Assembly: GCF_000718635.1 (NCBI RefSeq)
Contig: NZ_JOBF01000025.1
Span: 1-64,000 of the forward strand
Origin: Streptomyces varsoviensis
Lineage (GTDB): Bacteria > Actinomycetota > Actinomycetes > Streptomycetales > Streptomycetaceae
Reading direction: 5' to 3'
Length of the DNA stretch: 64,000 nt
Made by a program: the position numbers and the translations under genes. Position 1 is the stretch's first letter, and each line of letters begins with the position of its first letter. Shown here in pieces: positions 44,416 through 53,732 of this stretch. The notes below the pieces were generated by a model. It was not told the DNA's origin. It ran no database searches and saw only the letters and a program-made list of their open reading frames with translations.

Positions 44416-44940
44416 GTGCAGGTGCTTCAGGTGCAGATGGAGATCAGGCCCGACCCCGCGGAGGTGGGGCGCGCCCGGAGGTGGGCCCGCTCGCGGCTCG
44501 CCGGTTCGGGGATAGGAGCGGATGAGCCGCTGGCCGACACGCTTCTGCTGCTGATCTCGGAACTGGTCACCAACGCGGTGGTGCACACGGGTTGCCCGGC
44601 CGTGCTCCGCATGCTCTTCCCGGTCGTCCGCGCCGGCCTCGGAGGCGACGGACGGCGCGACGGCGACAGCCGTGGCGGGGGCGGCGCGATGGAACCCGGT
44701 GTCGGCGTCGGCACGGTCCGGGTGGAGGTCGCCGACATCAGCGCGCGGCCGCCGCGGCAGCGCCACGCGGACGGCGAGGAGACGGGCGGCCGCGGCCTGG
44801 AACTGGTCGACGGGCTCGCCGACCGGTGGGGCTGGCGGCCGGAAGGCGCGGGCAAGAGCATCTGGTGCGAGGTGGACCGCGCCCAGTCGCTCTTGATGGG
44901 TGCTTATGACGCACCTCGCGCCGTGACAAATGGGGCGTAA
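44416..44940 (+). CDS. ATP-binding anti-sigma-factor-like protein (HATPase_c_2)
   Basis: RsbW/SpoIIAB-type GHKL ATPase-domain protein of the large Streptomyces regulatory family, 174 residues. The N-box is LISELVTNAVVHTG (about 48-61), the G1-like block VEVADISARPPR, and G2 GGRGLELVDGLADRWGW. A Gly/Asp-rich insertion (about 76-98) splits the beta region, a common trait. GTG start at 44416; alternative GTG codons follow within 15 bp. No cognate sigma factor or anti-anti-sigma gene is adjacent. No regulon palindrome precedes it, so it is probably unrelated to the catabolic operons around it. Confidence 0.88.
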   Translation: MQVLQVQMEIRPDPAEVGRARRWARSRLAGSGIGADEPLADTLLLLISELVTNAVVHTGCPAVLRMLFPVVRAGLGGDGRRDGDSRGGGGAMEPGVGVGTVRVEVADISARPPRQRHADGEETGGRGLELVDGLADRWGWRPEGAGKSIWCEVDRAQSLLMGAYDAPRAVTNGA

Positions 44941-45187
44941 CCCACAAAGTCCAGACCAGGTGTTGACGTGACGTGTCCGTGTGATCACTCTTGGGTTGAG
45001 CGATTCGTCGCGAGGGGACGCCGAGAAGCCGGCTGCGGCCGGAGGACTCGGCGAGTGCGGGTCGCGGCCCGGCGCGTCCGCATGGTCTGAGCGTCGGAGC
45101 CGGGTGGCGGTGCGCCGTGCCGTGCTCGGGGCGCGCACCCGCGCACCGCTGCCCGACCGTCCGGCCTGCCGTGGGGCCGAAACGAGT

Positions 45188-46114
45188 TCACAGGATGGCG
45201 ACCGGTGCGACCGGCGCCCCCGTGCCGCCGGTGAACGGCTCCGGCGGGGCCGACAGGAGGAACGCGTAGCGGCCTTCCTCCGCGCACGCCTGGGACAGCT
45301 CCTCCAGATTCCAGTTCTGGCCTTGGAGCATGCCCATCTCGACGAGGTCGAGGGCGTGCACGGGCAGCCATAGATCGGCTATCTCCGGCGGGAAGATCTC
45401 GAAGGTCAGGGTGTCGTTGGCGACGGCCGCCACGTCGCGGGCGTGGAACCACTCCGGCGTCCGGACGGAGAGCCCCGGCGAGGGGAAGGCGTAGGCGTGC
45501 TTGTCGCCCGCCAGGTAGTGCTGGATCTGGCCGGTGCGGACGAGCACGATGTCGCCGGAGCGCACCTCGGTGCCGGCCAGCTCCTCCGCGGCCTCCAGAT
45601 CTTCGGGCGTGACGGCGTGCTCGCCCTCCAGGCGGTCGACGCCCCGGGCGCGGGCGACGTCCAGCAGGACCCCGCGGGAGACGAGCGGCCCCGCCTTCTC
45701 GATGCCATGGAACGCGGCTCCGCCATGGGCGGTGATCGAGTCCGCCGGGCGGCCGTTGTAGAGCTTGCCGCCGTGCGAGACATGGGTGAGGCCGTCCCAG
45801 TGGGTGGCCGCCTGTAGGCCCATGGTCACCGCGTCGTCGCTGGTGGCGACGGTGCCGGGGCCGAACATCTCCAGATTGACGGCGACCATGGTGTGCAGTG
45901 GGTTGACCCTGCCGGGGATCATCCCGGTCTGCACCCCGTCCTGTTGCAGCGGGAGGGCGAGGGGGACGCGGCGCCCGGCCCGTATCGTCGCGGCGGCCGC
46001 GCGGACGACGTCGGCGGTGATGAGGTTGAGGGTCCCCAGCTCGTCGGCTTCCCCCCAACGCCCCCAGTTGTTGACGCGCTTGGCGATGTCGTGGAACTCG
46101 GGTGGCAGGGCCAC
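45188..46114 (-). CDS. Cyclase-family metal-dependent hydrolase
   Basis: Putative cyclase/kynurenine-formamidase-like hydrolase, 308 residues. The metal/active-site motif is the variant THWDGLTHV at about 100-108, replacing HxGTHxDxPxH; TFEIFPPEIADLWLPVHALD and LVRTGQ are also family-typical. Members open lactams or lactones, or hydrolyse amides. The GTG at 46114 directly follows CCAGGAGG, a nearly perfect ribosome site, so longer in-frame starts were rejected. It is divergent from the SDR/acyl-CoA dehydrogenase operon and shares operator 3 at 46176-46190. Confidence 0.9.
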   Translation of the reverse strand: MALPPEFHDIAKRVNNWGRWGEADELGTLNLITADVVRAAAATIRAGRRVPLALPLQQDGVQTGMIPGRVNPLHTMVAVNLEMFGPGTVATSDDAVTMGLQAATHWDGLTHVSHGGKLYNGRPADSITAHGGAAFHGIEKAGPLVSRGVLLDVARARGVDRLEGEHAVTPEDLEAAEELAGTEVRSGDIVLVRTGQIQHYLAGDKHAYAFPSPGLSVRTPEWFHARDVAAVANDTLTFEIFPPEIADLWLPVHALDLVEMGMLQGQNWNLEELSQACAEEGRYAFLLSAPPEPFTGGTGAPVAPVAIL

Positions 46115-46175
46115 GGGTCCTCCTGGGATCGGTTGTCCACTGGGTCTTGTGCTCGGCTCCCGTCTGCTCAAAAAT

Positions 46176-46190
46176 CTAACGGTCCGTCAG
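46176..46190. promoter_or_regulatory. Regulon operator 3 (CTAACGGTCCGTCAG)
   Basis: One change from CTGACGnnnCGTCAG. Placed in the 98-bp gap between the divergent cyclase and SDR genes, 22 bp before the SDR GTG. Confidence 0.8.
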
Positions 46191-46212
46191 AAAACGCGGG
46201 AAGGGGCGCGAC

Positions 46213-47124
46213 GTGGGGAACTTCTTGGCAGGCAAGGTGATCGCCGTCACCGGGGCCGGCCGTGGCATCGGACGGGCCGTGGCCCTCGCCTGCGCCGCCG
46301 AGGGCGCGAAGGTCGTCGTCAACGACTACGGCGTGTCCATCGAGGGCGGCGAGCCCACCAGCGAGATCGCCGCGTCGGTGGTGAAGGAGATCGAGGCGGC
46401 CGACGGCGAGGCCGTCGCCGTCGCGGACGACGTCTCGACGATGGAGGGCGGCCAGCGCATCATCGACACCGCCCTGACGCGGTACGGACGGATCGACGGC
46501 GTCGTGTGCGTCGCGGGAATCCTGCGCGAGCGCATGCTCTTCAACATGTCCGAGGAGGAATGGGACCCGGTCATCGCCACCCACCTCAAGGGCACCTTCA
46601 CCGTCTTCCGGGCCGCCTCGGCGGTGATGCGCAAGCAGGGCAGCGGCACCCTCATCGGTTTCACCAGCGGAAACCACCAGGGCAGCGTCGCGCAGGCCAA
46701 CTACTCCTCGGCCAAGGGCGGCATCATCTCCCTGGTACGCAGCGCTGCCCTGGGCCTCAACAAATACGGGGTGACCGCGAACTGCGTCGCCCCCGTGGCC
46801 CGCACCCGGATGTCGGCGAACGTGCCGATGGAGCTCAAGGAGATCGGCGAACCCGAGGACGTGGCCGCGCTCGTCGTCTACCTGCTCAGTGAACGGGCCC
46901 GCGAGGAGAAGATCACCGGACAGGTCTATACGGTCGCCGGCCCCAAGATCGCGGTCTGGGCGCAACCCCGCGAGCTGCGGTCCGCCTACGCGGACGGCGC
47001 GTGGACCCCCGAGAAGATCGCCGACTTCCTGCCCGGAACGGTCGGCACGGACCCCATGCCGATGCTGGCGCAACTGGAGGCGATGGCCGCCGCCGCGGCG
47101 GCCAAGGAACGCCCCAACGCCTGA
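46213..47124 (+). CDS. SDR oxidoreductase (17-beta-HSD type 4-like)
   Basis: NAD(P)-dependent 3-hydroxyacyl-CoA or hydroxysteroid-type dehydrogenase, 303 residues. The cofactor loop is VTGAGRGIGRAVALACAAEG (12-31), with VNDYGVSIEG as acidic strand-2 motif. The catalytic Ser lies in GFTSGNHQG and Tyr/Lys in NYSSAKGG. The NDYGV motif and a C-terminal extension (YAxGAWTPEKIADFLPG) resemble peroxisomal multifunctional enzyme/17-HSD4 SDR domains that oxidise 3-hydroxyacyl-CoA. GTG start. First of an operon with acyl-CoA and aldehyde dehydrogenases, behind operator 3. Confidence 0.92.
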   Translation: MGNFLAGKVIAVTGAGRGIGRAVALACAAEGAKVVVNDYGVSIEGGEPTSEIAASVVKEIEAADGEAVAVADDVSTMEGGQRIIDTALTRYGRIDGVVCVAGILRERMLFNMSEEEWDPVIATHLKGTFTVFRAASAVMRKQGSGTLIGFTSGNHQGSVAQANYSSAKGGIISLVRSAALGLNKYGVTANCVAPVARTRMSANVPMELKEIGEPEDVAALVVYLLSERAREEKITGQVYTVAGPKIAVWAQPRELRSAYADGAWTPEKIADFLPGTVGTDPMPMLAQLEAMAAAAAAKERPNA

Positions 47125-47261
47125 GACCGCCGGGGGCGACGCCGAACGCCGACCCCATGTGGCGGCACCGGCCCGCAGCCCGGTCGGCGGCACCGGTCCG
47201 TAGCCCGGTCGGCGAAGAGCCGGGCGAATCCGCGCGCCCCGCGCGGAAGGAAGGAGACGCT

Positions 47262-48467
47262 GTGGATTTCGCCTTCGGGCCACAGGACGAGACCTTTCGC
47301 GCAGAGGCACGGGAATGGCTCTCGACCCACCTGACCGGCGAGTTCGCGGACGCCGCGGGCCACGGCGGACCCGGCAGCGAACATGAACTCCCCCAGGTCC
47401 GCCGCGCCTGGGAACGCGAACTCGGCGCGGGCGGCTGGATCGGACTCGGCTGGGACCGCGCGGCGGGCCCCTACGGCAACCGCACGGCGACCCTCACCCA
47501 GCAGGTCGTCTGGGCCGAGGAGTACGCCCGCGCCGGCGCCCCCGGACGCGTCGGCCACATCGGCGAGAACCTGCTCGCCCCGACCCTGATCGCCTACGGG
47601 GACGAGAAGCAGCGGGAGCGCTTCCTGCCCCCCATCGCCCGGGGCCAGGAACTGTGGTGCCAGGGCTACAGCGAACCCGACGCCGGCTCCGACCTGGCCG
47701 GAGTGCGCACCACGGCCACGCGCGACACCGCCCCCGAAGGCCCGTACCGCATCACGGGCCAGAAGATCTGGACCTCCCTCGCCCAGGACGCCCACTGGTG
47801 CTTCGTGCTGGCCAGAACGGATCCCGCCTCCCGCCACCACCACGGGCTCTCCTTCCTGCTCGTGCCGATGGACCAGCCCGGCCGGATCGAGGTCCGGCCG
47901 ATCCGGCAGCTCTCGGGGACCGCCGAATTCAACGAGGTGTTCTTCGACGGGGCGCTGGCGAGCGCCGAGCACCTCGTCGGCGGGGAGGGCAACGGCTGGC
48001 GGGTCGCCATGGGGCTGCTGGCTCTGGAGCGCGGAGTCTCCACGCTCGTCCAACAGATCGGCTTCGCAGCGGAGTTGGGCGAAGTGGTACGCCTCGCCCT
48101 GGAGCACGGCACCGCAGCGGAACCGGTGTTGCGCGACCGGCTCGTACGGCAATGGGCAGAGCTCCGGACGATGCGCTGGAACGCCCTGCGCACACTGGGC
48201 GCCACGGACGTGCCCGGCGCGCCCAATGTCGCCAAACTGCTGTGGGGCGGCTGGCACCAGCGGCTCGGCGAGCTGGCGATGCGGGTGCGCGGCACGGCCT
48301 CGGCCGTGGGCCCCGCCGCTTGGAGCGCCGAGCGCCCGTACGAACTCGACGCGCTGCAGCGCCTCTTCCTCTTCACGCGGGCCGACACCATCTACGGCGG
48401 CTCGGACGAAATCCAGCGCAACATCATCGCCGAGCGGGTGCTCGGCCTGCCGAAGGAGTCCCGATGA
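47262..48467 (+). CDS. Acyl-CoA dehydrogenase
   Basis: FAD-dependent acyl-CoA dehydrogenase, 401 residues, full-length. YSEPDAGSDLAGVRTTATRD is the middle FAD motif, WCFVLARTDPASRHHHG the following beta segment, and DTIYGGSDEIQRNIIAERVL the C-terminal motif with Gly at the common catalytic Glu site, as in the paralogue at 41868. GTG start directly after AAGGAGA. It lies 137 bp after the SDR gene and its stop overlaps the aldehyde dehydrogenase start (ATGA). Together with that gene it suggests side-chain oxidation steps. Confidence 0.93.
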   Translation: MDFAFGPQDETFRAEAREWLSTHLTGEFADAAGHGGPGSEHELPQVRRAWERELGAGGWIGLGWDRAAGPYGNRTATLTQQVVWAEEYARAGAPGRVGHIGENLLAPTLIAYGDEKQRERFLPPIARGQELWCQGYSEPDAGSDLAGVRTTATRDTAPEGPYRITGQKIWTSLAQDAHWCFVLARTDPASRHHHGLSFLLVPMDQPGRIEVRPIRQLSGTAEFNEVFFDGALASAEHLVGGEGNGWRVAMGLLALERGVSTLVQQIGFAAELGEVVRLALEHGTAAEPVLRDRLVRQWAELRTMRWNALRTLGATDVPGAPNVAKLLWGGWHQRLGELAMRVRGTASAVGPAAWSAERPYELDALQRLFLFTRADTIYGGSDEIQRNIIAERVLGLPKESR

Positions 48468-49927
48468 CCGCGTACGGGCACTGGATCGACGGCTCCTGGT
48501 GCGAGCCCGCCCAAGGGCACTATGCAGTTGTCAATCCGGCGACCGAGGAGGTCGTCGGGGAGGCCCCGGAAGCGACGCGAGCCGAGGTCGCCGCTGCCGT
48601 GGCCGCCGCACGGGCCGCCTATGACGGCTGGTCCCGCACCGATCCGCGCGAGCGCGCGGCCGTGCTGGACCGGATAGCCGATCTTCTTGCCGAACACGGC
48701 GGGGACCTCGTGCCCCTGCTCCAGGCCGAGACCGGGGCGACCATGCGCCTCGCTTCGACCATGCAGGTGCCCACCGCGGCCGACCGCTTCCGCCGCTACG
48801 CGCGCGGCGCGCTCGAACCGGATGTCGTCCCGCTGGCGCCGCAGCCCGTGAAGGCCAGCGCGCTGGCCCCCGGCGGACTCATCGGCGCCGCCGCCGTACG
48901 CCGCCCGGTGGGCGTGATCGGATGCATCACCTCCTATAACTTCCCCATCGTCAATCTCGCGGGCAAGGCCGCGCCCGCCCTGGCCATGGGCAATACGGTC
49001 GTCGCCAAGCCCGCCCCCCAAGACCCGCTGGCCTGCCTGGAACTGGGGCCGATCCTCAAGGAGGCCGGACTGCCGGACGGCGCCTTCAACGTCGTCACGG
49101 GATCGGGCGCCGCCGCCGGAGAGGAACTCGTCTCCCATCCGGACGTCGACATGGTCAGCTTCACCGGGTCCACCGCGGTGGGAAAGAAGATCGCCGAGTC
49201 CGCTGGGAGGTCGATGAAGCGCACCCTCATGGAGCTGGGAGGCAAGGGCGCGGCCATCGTCCTGGGGGATGCCGACGACAAGACGGTCGCGTCGGCGATC
49301 AAGGCGGTCGGTTCGGTCTGGTCATTCCACAGCGGACAGATCTGCACTGCGCCGACCCGCGTGCTCGTCCATCGATCGCTGTACGAGAAGGTCGTCGCCG
49401 GTCTCAAACACTACGCGGAGGCACTGACAATCGGGGACCCTGTGGATAACTCCACGATCGTCGGCCCGCTGATCTCCGCGGCCCAGCGCGACCGCGTCGA
49501 GGCGTACATCGCCGGCGCCCGTGAGCAGGGCGCCCGTATCGTCGCGGGCGGCGCGCGCCCCGACCTCAAGCCGGGCTTCTACGTACCGCCCACCCTCATC
49601 GCCGACGCCACCCCCGATATGACGGTCGCGCGCGAGGAACTCTTCGGCCCGGTCGTCGTCGCGATGGCCTTCGACGACGAGGACGAGGCCGTCCGCATCG
49701 CCAACGGCACCTCCTACGGCCTCTACGACTACGTCTTCAGCTCCGACGCCGGCCACGCCTGGGCCCTCGCGGCCCGCCTGCGCAGCGGAAACGTCGGCAT
49801 CAACACCGTGCAGCGGCACCCCGAGACCCCGTTCGGCGGTTTCAAGGACAGCGGCGTCGGCCGCGACGGCGGATCGTTCGGCCTGCACGCGTACAGCGAA
49901 CTCCAGTCCGTGGTCTGGCCCTCCTGA
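48464..49927 (+). CDS. Aldehyde dehydrogenase
   Basis: NAD(P)-dependent aldehyde dehydrogenase, 487 residues. The active-site Glu is in LMELGGKGA and the nucleophilic Cys in SGQICTAPTR. SYNFPIVNLAGKAAPALAMG and FTGSTAVGKKI form the cofactor-binding strand pair, and EELFGPVV is near the C-terminus. Its start overlaps the acyl-CoA dehydrogenase stop by 4 bp, so it is made with it. The probable substrate is an aldehyde released from the CoA-thioester pathway; an exact one cannot be read. Confidence 0.94.
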   Translation: MTAYGHWIDGSWCEPAQGHYAVVNPATEEVVGEAPEATRAEVAAAVAAARAAYDGWSRTDPRERAAVLDRIADLLAEHGGDLVPLLQAETGATMRLASTMQVPTAADRFRRYARGALEPDVVPLAPQPVKASALAPGGLIGAAAVRRPVGVIGCITSYNFPIVNLAGKAAPALAMGNTVVAKPAPQDPLACLELGPILKEAGLPDGAFNVVTGSGAAAGEELVSHPDVDMVSFTGSTAVGKKIAESAGRSMKRTLMELGGKGAAIVLGDADDKTVASAIKAVGSVWSFHSGQICTAPTRVLVHRSLYEKVVAGLKHYAEALTIGDPVDNSTIVGPLISAAQRDRVEAYIAGAREQGARIVAGGARPDLKPGFYVPPTLIADATPDMTVAREELFGPVVVAMAFDDEDEAVRIANGTSYGLYDYVFSSDAGHAWALAARLRSGNVGINTVQRHPETPFGGFKDSGVGRDGGSFGLHAYSELQSVVWPS

Positions 49928-50200
49928 CCGGCGGCGCCGCACCGGCGAACAGCGGCAGGGCAGCACCAGCCACAGCGCCGGGGCAGCACCGGCGAAGCGG
50001 CGGGGCCGAGAACCAGCCCCAGCGCCGGGGCAGCACCAGCCACAGCGCCGGAGCCGGGTACCGGCAACAGCGCCAGAGCGGCACCAGCGACAGCGCCGGG
50101 GCCGGGTACCGGCAACAGCGCCAGAGCGGCACCAGCGACAGCGCCGGGGCCGGGCACCGGTCGCCGTCTTCCGCACCGGATTCCTCTGTGGATCTCCACT
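49928..50200. repeat. 48-bp tandem repeat after the aldehyde dehydrogenase
   Basis: Two near-identical 48-bp units at 50056-50103 and 50104-50151, each GGGTACCGGCAACAGCGCCA followed by GAGCGGCACCAGCGACAGCG..., with a partial third at 50152. Decayed units reach back to about 49940. Most words contain CAGCGCC(G/A)G. No gene lies in the 310-bp gap. Confidence 0.75.
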
Positions 50201-50237
50201 CCGGCCTTGATCGAGGCCACCTTGAAGGGACGGCACT

Positions 50238-51305
50238 ATGCGAGGCGTCATCTTCGACGGCAAACAGCCCCAGGTCGTCGACGATCTGGAGATCCGCGAT
50301 CCGGGCCCCGGCGAGGTGCTGGTCGCGGTCGTCGCGGCCGGTCTGTGCCACAGCGATCTCTCGGTCATCGACGGCACCATCCCCTTCCCGGTGCCGGTGG
50401 TCCTGGGCCACGAGGGCGCGGGCGTGGTCGAGGCGGTCGGCGCGGGCGTCGGACACGTGGCGCCCGGCGATCACGTCGCCTTGTCCACCCTCGCCAACTG
50501 CGGCGCGTGCGCCGAGTGCGACCGGGGCCGTCCGACCATGTGCCGCAAGGCCATCGGCATGCCGGCGCAGCCCTTCAGCCGGCGCGGCACGAAGCTCTAC
50601 AACTTCGCCTCCAACTCGGCTTTCGCCGAACGTACGGTCGTCAAGGCGGTCCAAGCGGTCAAGATCCCCGACGATGTGCCGCTGCCCTCCGCCGCGCTCA
50701 TCGGCTGCGGGGTGCTGACCGGCGTCGGAGCCGTGCTCAACCGGGCCGAGGTCGGCCAGGGCGAGTCGGTCGTCGTCATCGGCGCGGGCGGCATCGGCCT
50801 CAACGTCCTGCAGGGGGCGCGCCTCGCCGGAGCCTCGACGATCGTGGCGGTGGACGCGAACCCGGCGAAGGAGGCGGCGGCCCGCTCGTTCGGCGCGACC
50901 CACTTCGTCGACGCCTCCACCAGTCCGGACACCTCGGCCGCAGTGAAGAGCATCCTGCCGACCGGCGCGGACCACGCCTTCGAATGCGTCGGCAACACCA
51001 AGCTGATCCGGCAGGCGGTCGACCTCCTCGACCGGCATGGGCAGGCCGTCCTGCTCGGCGTGCCCCCGGCCGACGCGCAGGCGTCCTTTCTCGTCTCGTC
51101 CATGTACCTCGACAAATCGATACTCGGCTGCCGCTACGGCTCCTCCCGCCCGCAGCGCGACATCGTCCTGTACGCGCGGCTCTACCGCGAGGGCCGGCTG
51201 ATGCTGGACGAACTGATCACGGAGACCTATCCGGTCGAGGACTTCGCGAAGGCCGCCGACGACGCCCACCACGGGCGGGTGGCGCGCTGCGTGCTCACCT
51301 TCTGA
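50238..51305 (+). CDS. Zinc-dependent alcohol dehydrogenase
   Basis: Medium-chain (MDR) alcohol dehydrogenase, 355 residues. Catalytic-zinc ligands are in GLCHSDLS and LGHEGAG, with the third Cys in LIGCGVLTG. A structural-zinc lobe CGACAECDRGRPTMC is intact, as in class III/ethanol-type enzymes. The cofactor motif is VIGAGGIGLNVLQGA and VAVDANPAK gives NAD preference. It follows the aldehyde dehydrogenase in the same direction, after the repeat tract. Its product would be an aldehyde for that enzyme, or it may interconvert hydroxyl intermediates. Confidence 0.94.
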   Translation: MRGVIFDGKQPQVVDDLEIRDPGPGEVLVAVVAAGLCHSDLSVIDGTIPFPVPVVLGHEGAGVVEAVGAGVGHVAPGDHVALSTLANCGACAECDRGRPTMCRKAIGMPAQPFSRRGTKLYNFASNSAFAERTVVKAVQAVKIPDDVPLPSAALIGCGVLTGVGAVLNRAEVGQGESVVVIGAGGIGLNVLQGARLAGASTIVAVDANPAKEAAARSFGATHFVDASTSPDTSAAVKSILPTGADHAFECVGNTKLIRQAVDLLDRHGQAVLLGVPPADAQASFLVSSMYLDKSILGCRYGSSRPQRDIVLYARLYREGRLMLDELITETYPVEDFAKAADDAHHGRVARCVLTF

Positions 51306-51671
51306 CGTCCCGTACCCGCTGACGCCGGTCGCCGGTCGCCGGGCGTCGGGCCCCGGACGTAGGGCACGCCCATGGGAGCACGAAAAACGGCCCATAGTGA
51401 CGAGAACCACATGGGCGGCTCCGGGTGGGCTCTCTGTACGTACGGGGCGGGTGGTGCGTACGGGACAGTCGGGGCGTGTCGGCACCAACGGGGCCGATGC
51501 GCCGGGTGATTGAGGCGCTCCCGAAGCCCGCGTACGGCCCGGGCGGCAGCCCCCGGGCGGGGACGCGGGCACGCGCGTGTGCCGCCGCCCGTTGGGAGCC
51601 CCGACGGCCGGCCCATTTGGAGCGGAACCTTCCGGCCCCACAAGGAATCATTCTTGGTGAGAGGGGCGGCT
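51306..51671. other. Gene-free gap with GCCCATG repeats
   Basis: GCCCATG (51368-51374) and CATGGGC (51410-51416) form an inverted pair, with a further GGCCCAT between them. No gene is supported in the 366 bp. GAGGGG at 51661-51666 is the ribosome site of the next gene. Confidence 0.4.
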
Positions 51672-52970
51672 ATGACTCAGCAGACGGGGCCTGGCGCTAT
51701 ACCGGCGGAGGCGGACGGCGAACCGGTGCGCGCGAAACGGGCGGCGGACGCCTCCCCAACGGACCCGGAAGCCTCCGGAATGGACTCGGCCGCCCCCGGA
51801 ACGGGCCCGGAAGCACCCGGAACGCGCCCTGTAGCATCCCAGCCGGACCCGGAAGCCCCCGGCGCGGACTCGGAAGCCCCCCACCCGGACCCGGAAGCCG
51901 CCCCCGGGCCGACCGGCGTGCGCGTCGACCTGACAAAGGCGAGACCCCCGGAGCCTCGCCAAAGGCCAACCAAAGCCCCCATAGGCGACGAGAACGCCGA
52001 GAAGGCCGATGACGGCTTCGGTTCGGCCTTCTGCTCCTCCATGGCGACCCTGTGCGCCGAAGTCGTCATAGGGGGGACGCTGGCCGTCCTCGTCGTGCTC
52101 GCGCGCGAGCACGACGGTCTGCCCGGCAGCACCGTGATGATCGTCGGGGCGGTGCTCGCCATCTGCCTCCTCGGTGTGCTGCTGAGCGGTTTCGTCACCG
52201 CCATCGCGGTGATGCCGGCGCTGTCGCTCGCGCGCTGGTGGGCGCGGCGCAGGGGGCGCGCCGACAACCGGTGGCGGGCCCTCGCGGCCGTACCGGTGGT
52301 GTCGGCGGCGCTGGTCGCCGCGTTCGGGGCGGTGGCCGCGCTCGGCAGCCGGTCGCTCGCGCAGCCCCTGACGTACCTCGGCTGGTGGGCCGCCCTCACC
52401 GTCGCGACGGCGCCCGCGACGGTGGTCGCGCGGACCGCCGGTGGGCGGGCCCGGGCCGGCCGCGGCGGTCGCCTCGTCCGGCGCGTCGCGCGCAACGCCG
52501 CCGTGGCCTGGCTCGGCATCGCCGTGCTCGGCTCGGCCGCGTACGGGACGGGGCTGGTGAGCGTCTACAAGCCGCCCCGGCTCAGCGCCTCGGACATCGA
52601 GGGCACCTGGAGCGACGGACGCGGCGGATCGGTGGAGCTGGCGGCGGACGGGAAGGCCGTCGCCGACGGGCTCGACAACTTCGTGTGGGACGGCACCGGA
52701 AAGGACCGGCCGAAGGACTGCGAGGGCACCGGGACCTGGAGTTCGGTGAAGGACGGCGACCACGTTCGGGGCGTCTCCATGCGGATCAACGCGTGTGAGC
52801 TCGTGCGGGAGTGGAGCGTCGGCGGTACCGCCAAGAAGCCGCGGATCTTCCACGAGCTGGGGAAGCCCGGTTCCGGCAAGCGCTATGTGCTGACGAAGCT
52901 GACGAAGAAGCAGGCCGAGCAGCAGGAGCGGCGCAGACACGGCGGCCACGCCGGGGCCCACCAGCACTGA
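51672..52970 (+). CDS. Polytopic membrane protein with Pro/Glu/Asp-rich repeat tail
   Basis: A 432-residue protein of unknown function. Residues 1-110 are hydrophilic repeats around PEAPG(T/A)xx(E/P)APxPDPEA, probably disordered. Four to five membrane segments follow (for example VVIGGTLAVLVVLA and ICLLGVLLSGFVTAIAVMPA). A C-terminal domain (about 300-432) begins ASDIEGTWSDGRGGSVELAA, similar to lipocalin-like or lipoprotein modules, with two Cys (in KDCEGTG and INACELV) that may pair outside the cell. A His/Gln-rich tail ends the protein. ATG at 51672 behind GAGGGG. No operator of the catabolic regulon precedes it. Confidence 0.82.
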   Translation: MTQQTGPGAIPAEADGEPVRAKRAADASPTDPEASGMDSAAPGTGPEAPGTRPVASQPDPEAPGADSEAPHPDPEAAPGPTGVRVDLTKARPPEPRQRPTKAPIGDENAEKADDGFGSAFCSSMATLCAEVVIGGTLAVLVVLAREHDGLPGSTVMIVGAVLAICLLGVLLSGFVTAIAVMPALSLARWWARRRGRADNRWRALAAVPVVSAALVAAFGAVAALGSRSLAQPLTYLGWWAALTVATAPATVVARTAGGRARAGRGGRLVRRVARNAAVAWLGIAVLGSAAYGTGLVSVYKPPRLSASDIEGTWSDGRGGSVELAADGKAVADGLDNFVWDGTGKDRPKDCEGTGTWSSVKDGDHVRGVSMRINACELVREWSVGGTAKKPRIFHELGKPGSGKRYVLTKLTKKQAEQQERRRHGGHAGAHQH

Positions 52971-53012
52971 CGAGCCCGAGCCCGGCCAGGTCCCCGGCCC
53001 CCTCACATCGGT

Positions 53013-53672
53013 TCAGAGGCCGGCGAACGAGCCGAACGTCCCCCGGTGGAAGAGCAGCGGCCCTCCCTCCGCCGTGTCCCTGTCTCCCTCCGGGGCTCCG
53101 AGCGCCTCGACGCGCCCGACGACGATGAGGTGGTCGCCTCCCGTGTGCACGGTGTGGATGGTGCAGTCGATCCACGCGGCTACGTCCGCGAGCAGCGGGG
53201 AGCCGGTCACCGGGGACGGCTCGTAGGACACTCCGGCGAACTTGTCCGCGCCGCTCACGGCGAAGCCCCGGCACAGATCGCCTTGGCCGGCGCCCAGGAC
53301 GTTGACGCAGAAGACGCCGGTGCGGGCGATGCGCGGCCAGGTCGTGGACGTCCGGGCCACCATGAAGGCGACCAGCGGCGGGTCGAGGGAGAGCGAGGAG
53401 AAGGACTGGCAGGCGAAGCCCGCGGGGCCGAGGGGACCGCCGTCGTCCGCTCTGTCCGGCTCGGCGGGCGCGGTGACGATGGTGACGCCGCTCGCGAAAT
53501 TGCCGAGAACGCGCCGGAACTCGGCCGCCTCGACGGGGGAGCGCTCGTCCTCGCGGACGGCCCGGAGTTCGGGGCGGGGGAGCGGGTCGACCGGCTGCCC
53601 GGCTGAGGTGGACGCGCCCACCGACCGCAGATAGCGCACGGCGGTGGCTGCCATCCCTGCGTGTCCCATCAT
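53013..53672 (-). CDS. Flavin reductase family protein
   Basis: FMN/FAD-dependent NAD(P)H:flavin reductase domain of the HpaC/HsaB kind, 219 residues. FRRVLGNFASGVTIVTAP (about 52-69) is the family opening; QSFSSLSLDPPLVAFMVA and GVFCVNVLGAGQGDL follow; DCTIHTVHTGGDHLIVVGRV is the C-terminal signature. An N-terminal tail of about 45 residues is extra. Such reductases feed flavin to a monooxygenase, but no monooxygenase gene lies in this window. It is the third gene in a row (acyl-CoA synthetase, enoyl-CoA hydratase, this), with a 60-bp gap. Confidence 0.9.
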   Translation of the reverse strand: MMGHAGMAATAVRYLRSVGASTSAGQPVDPLPRPELRAVREDERSPVEAAEFRRVLGNFASGVTIVTAPAEPDRADDGGPLGPAGFACQSFSSLSLDPPLVAFMVARTSTTWPRIARTGVFCVNVLGAGQGDLCRGFAVSGADKFAGVSYEPSPVTGSPLLADVAAWIDCTIHTVHTGGDHLIVVGRVEALGAPEGDRDTAEGGPLLFHRGTFGSFAGL

Positions 53673-53732
53673 GACTTCATTGAAACGGACGGGGTTTCGG
53701 ATGGGAAGTGATGGACTGAGCGTGACACTTGG

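Noticed and set aside
49842..51641. 599-codon minus-strand frame across the repeat and the alcohol dehydrogenase gene
   Set aside because: Antisense shadow of a well-supported Zn-alcohol dehydrogenase; the repeat part simply translates the 48-bp units.
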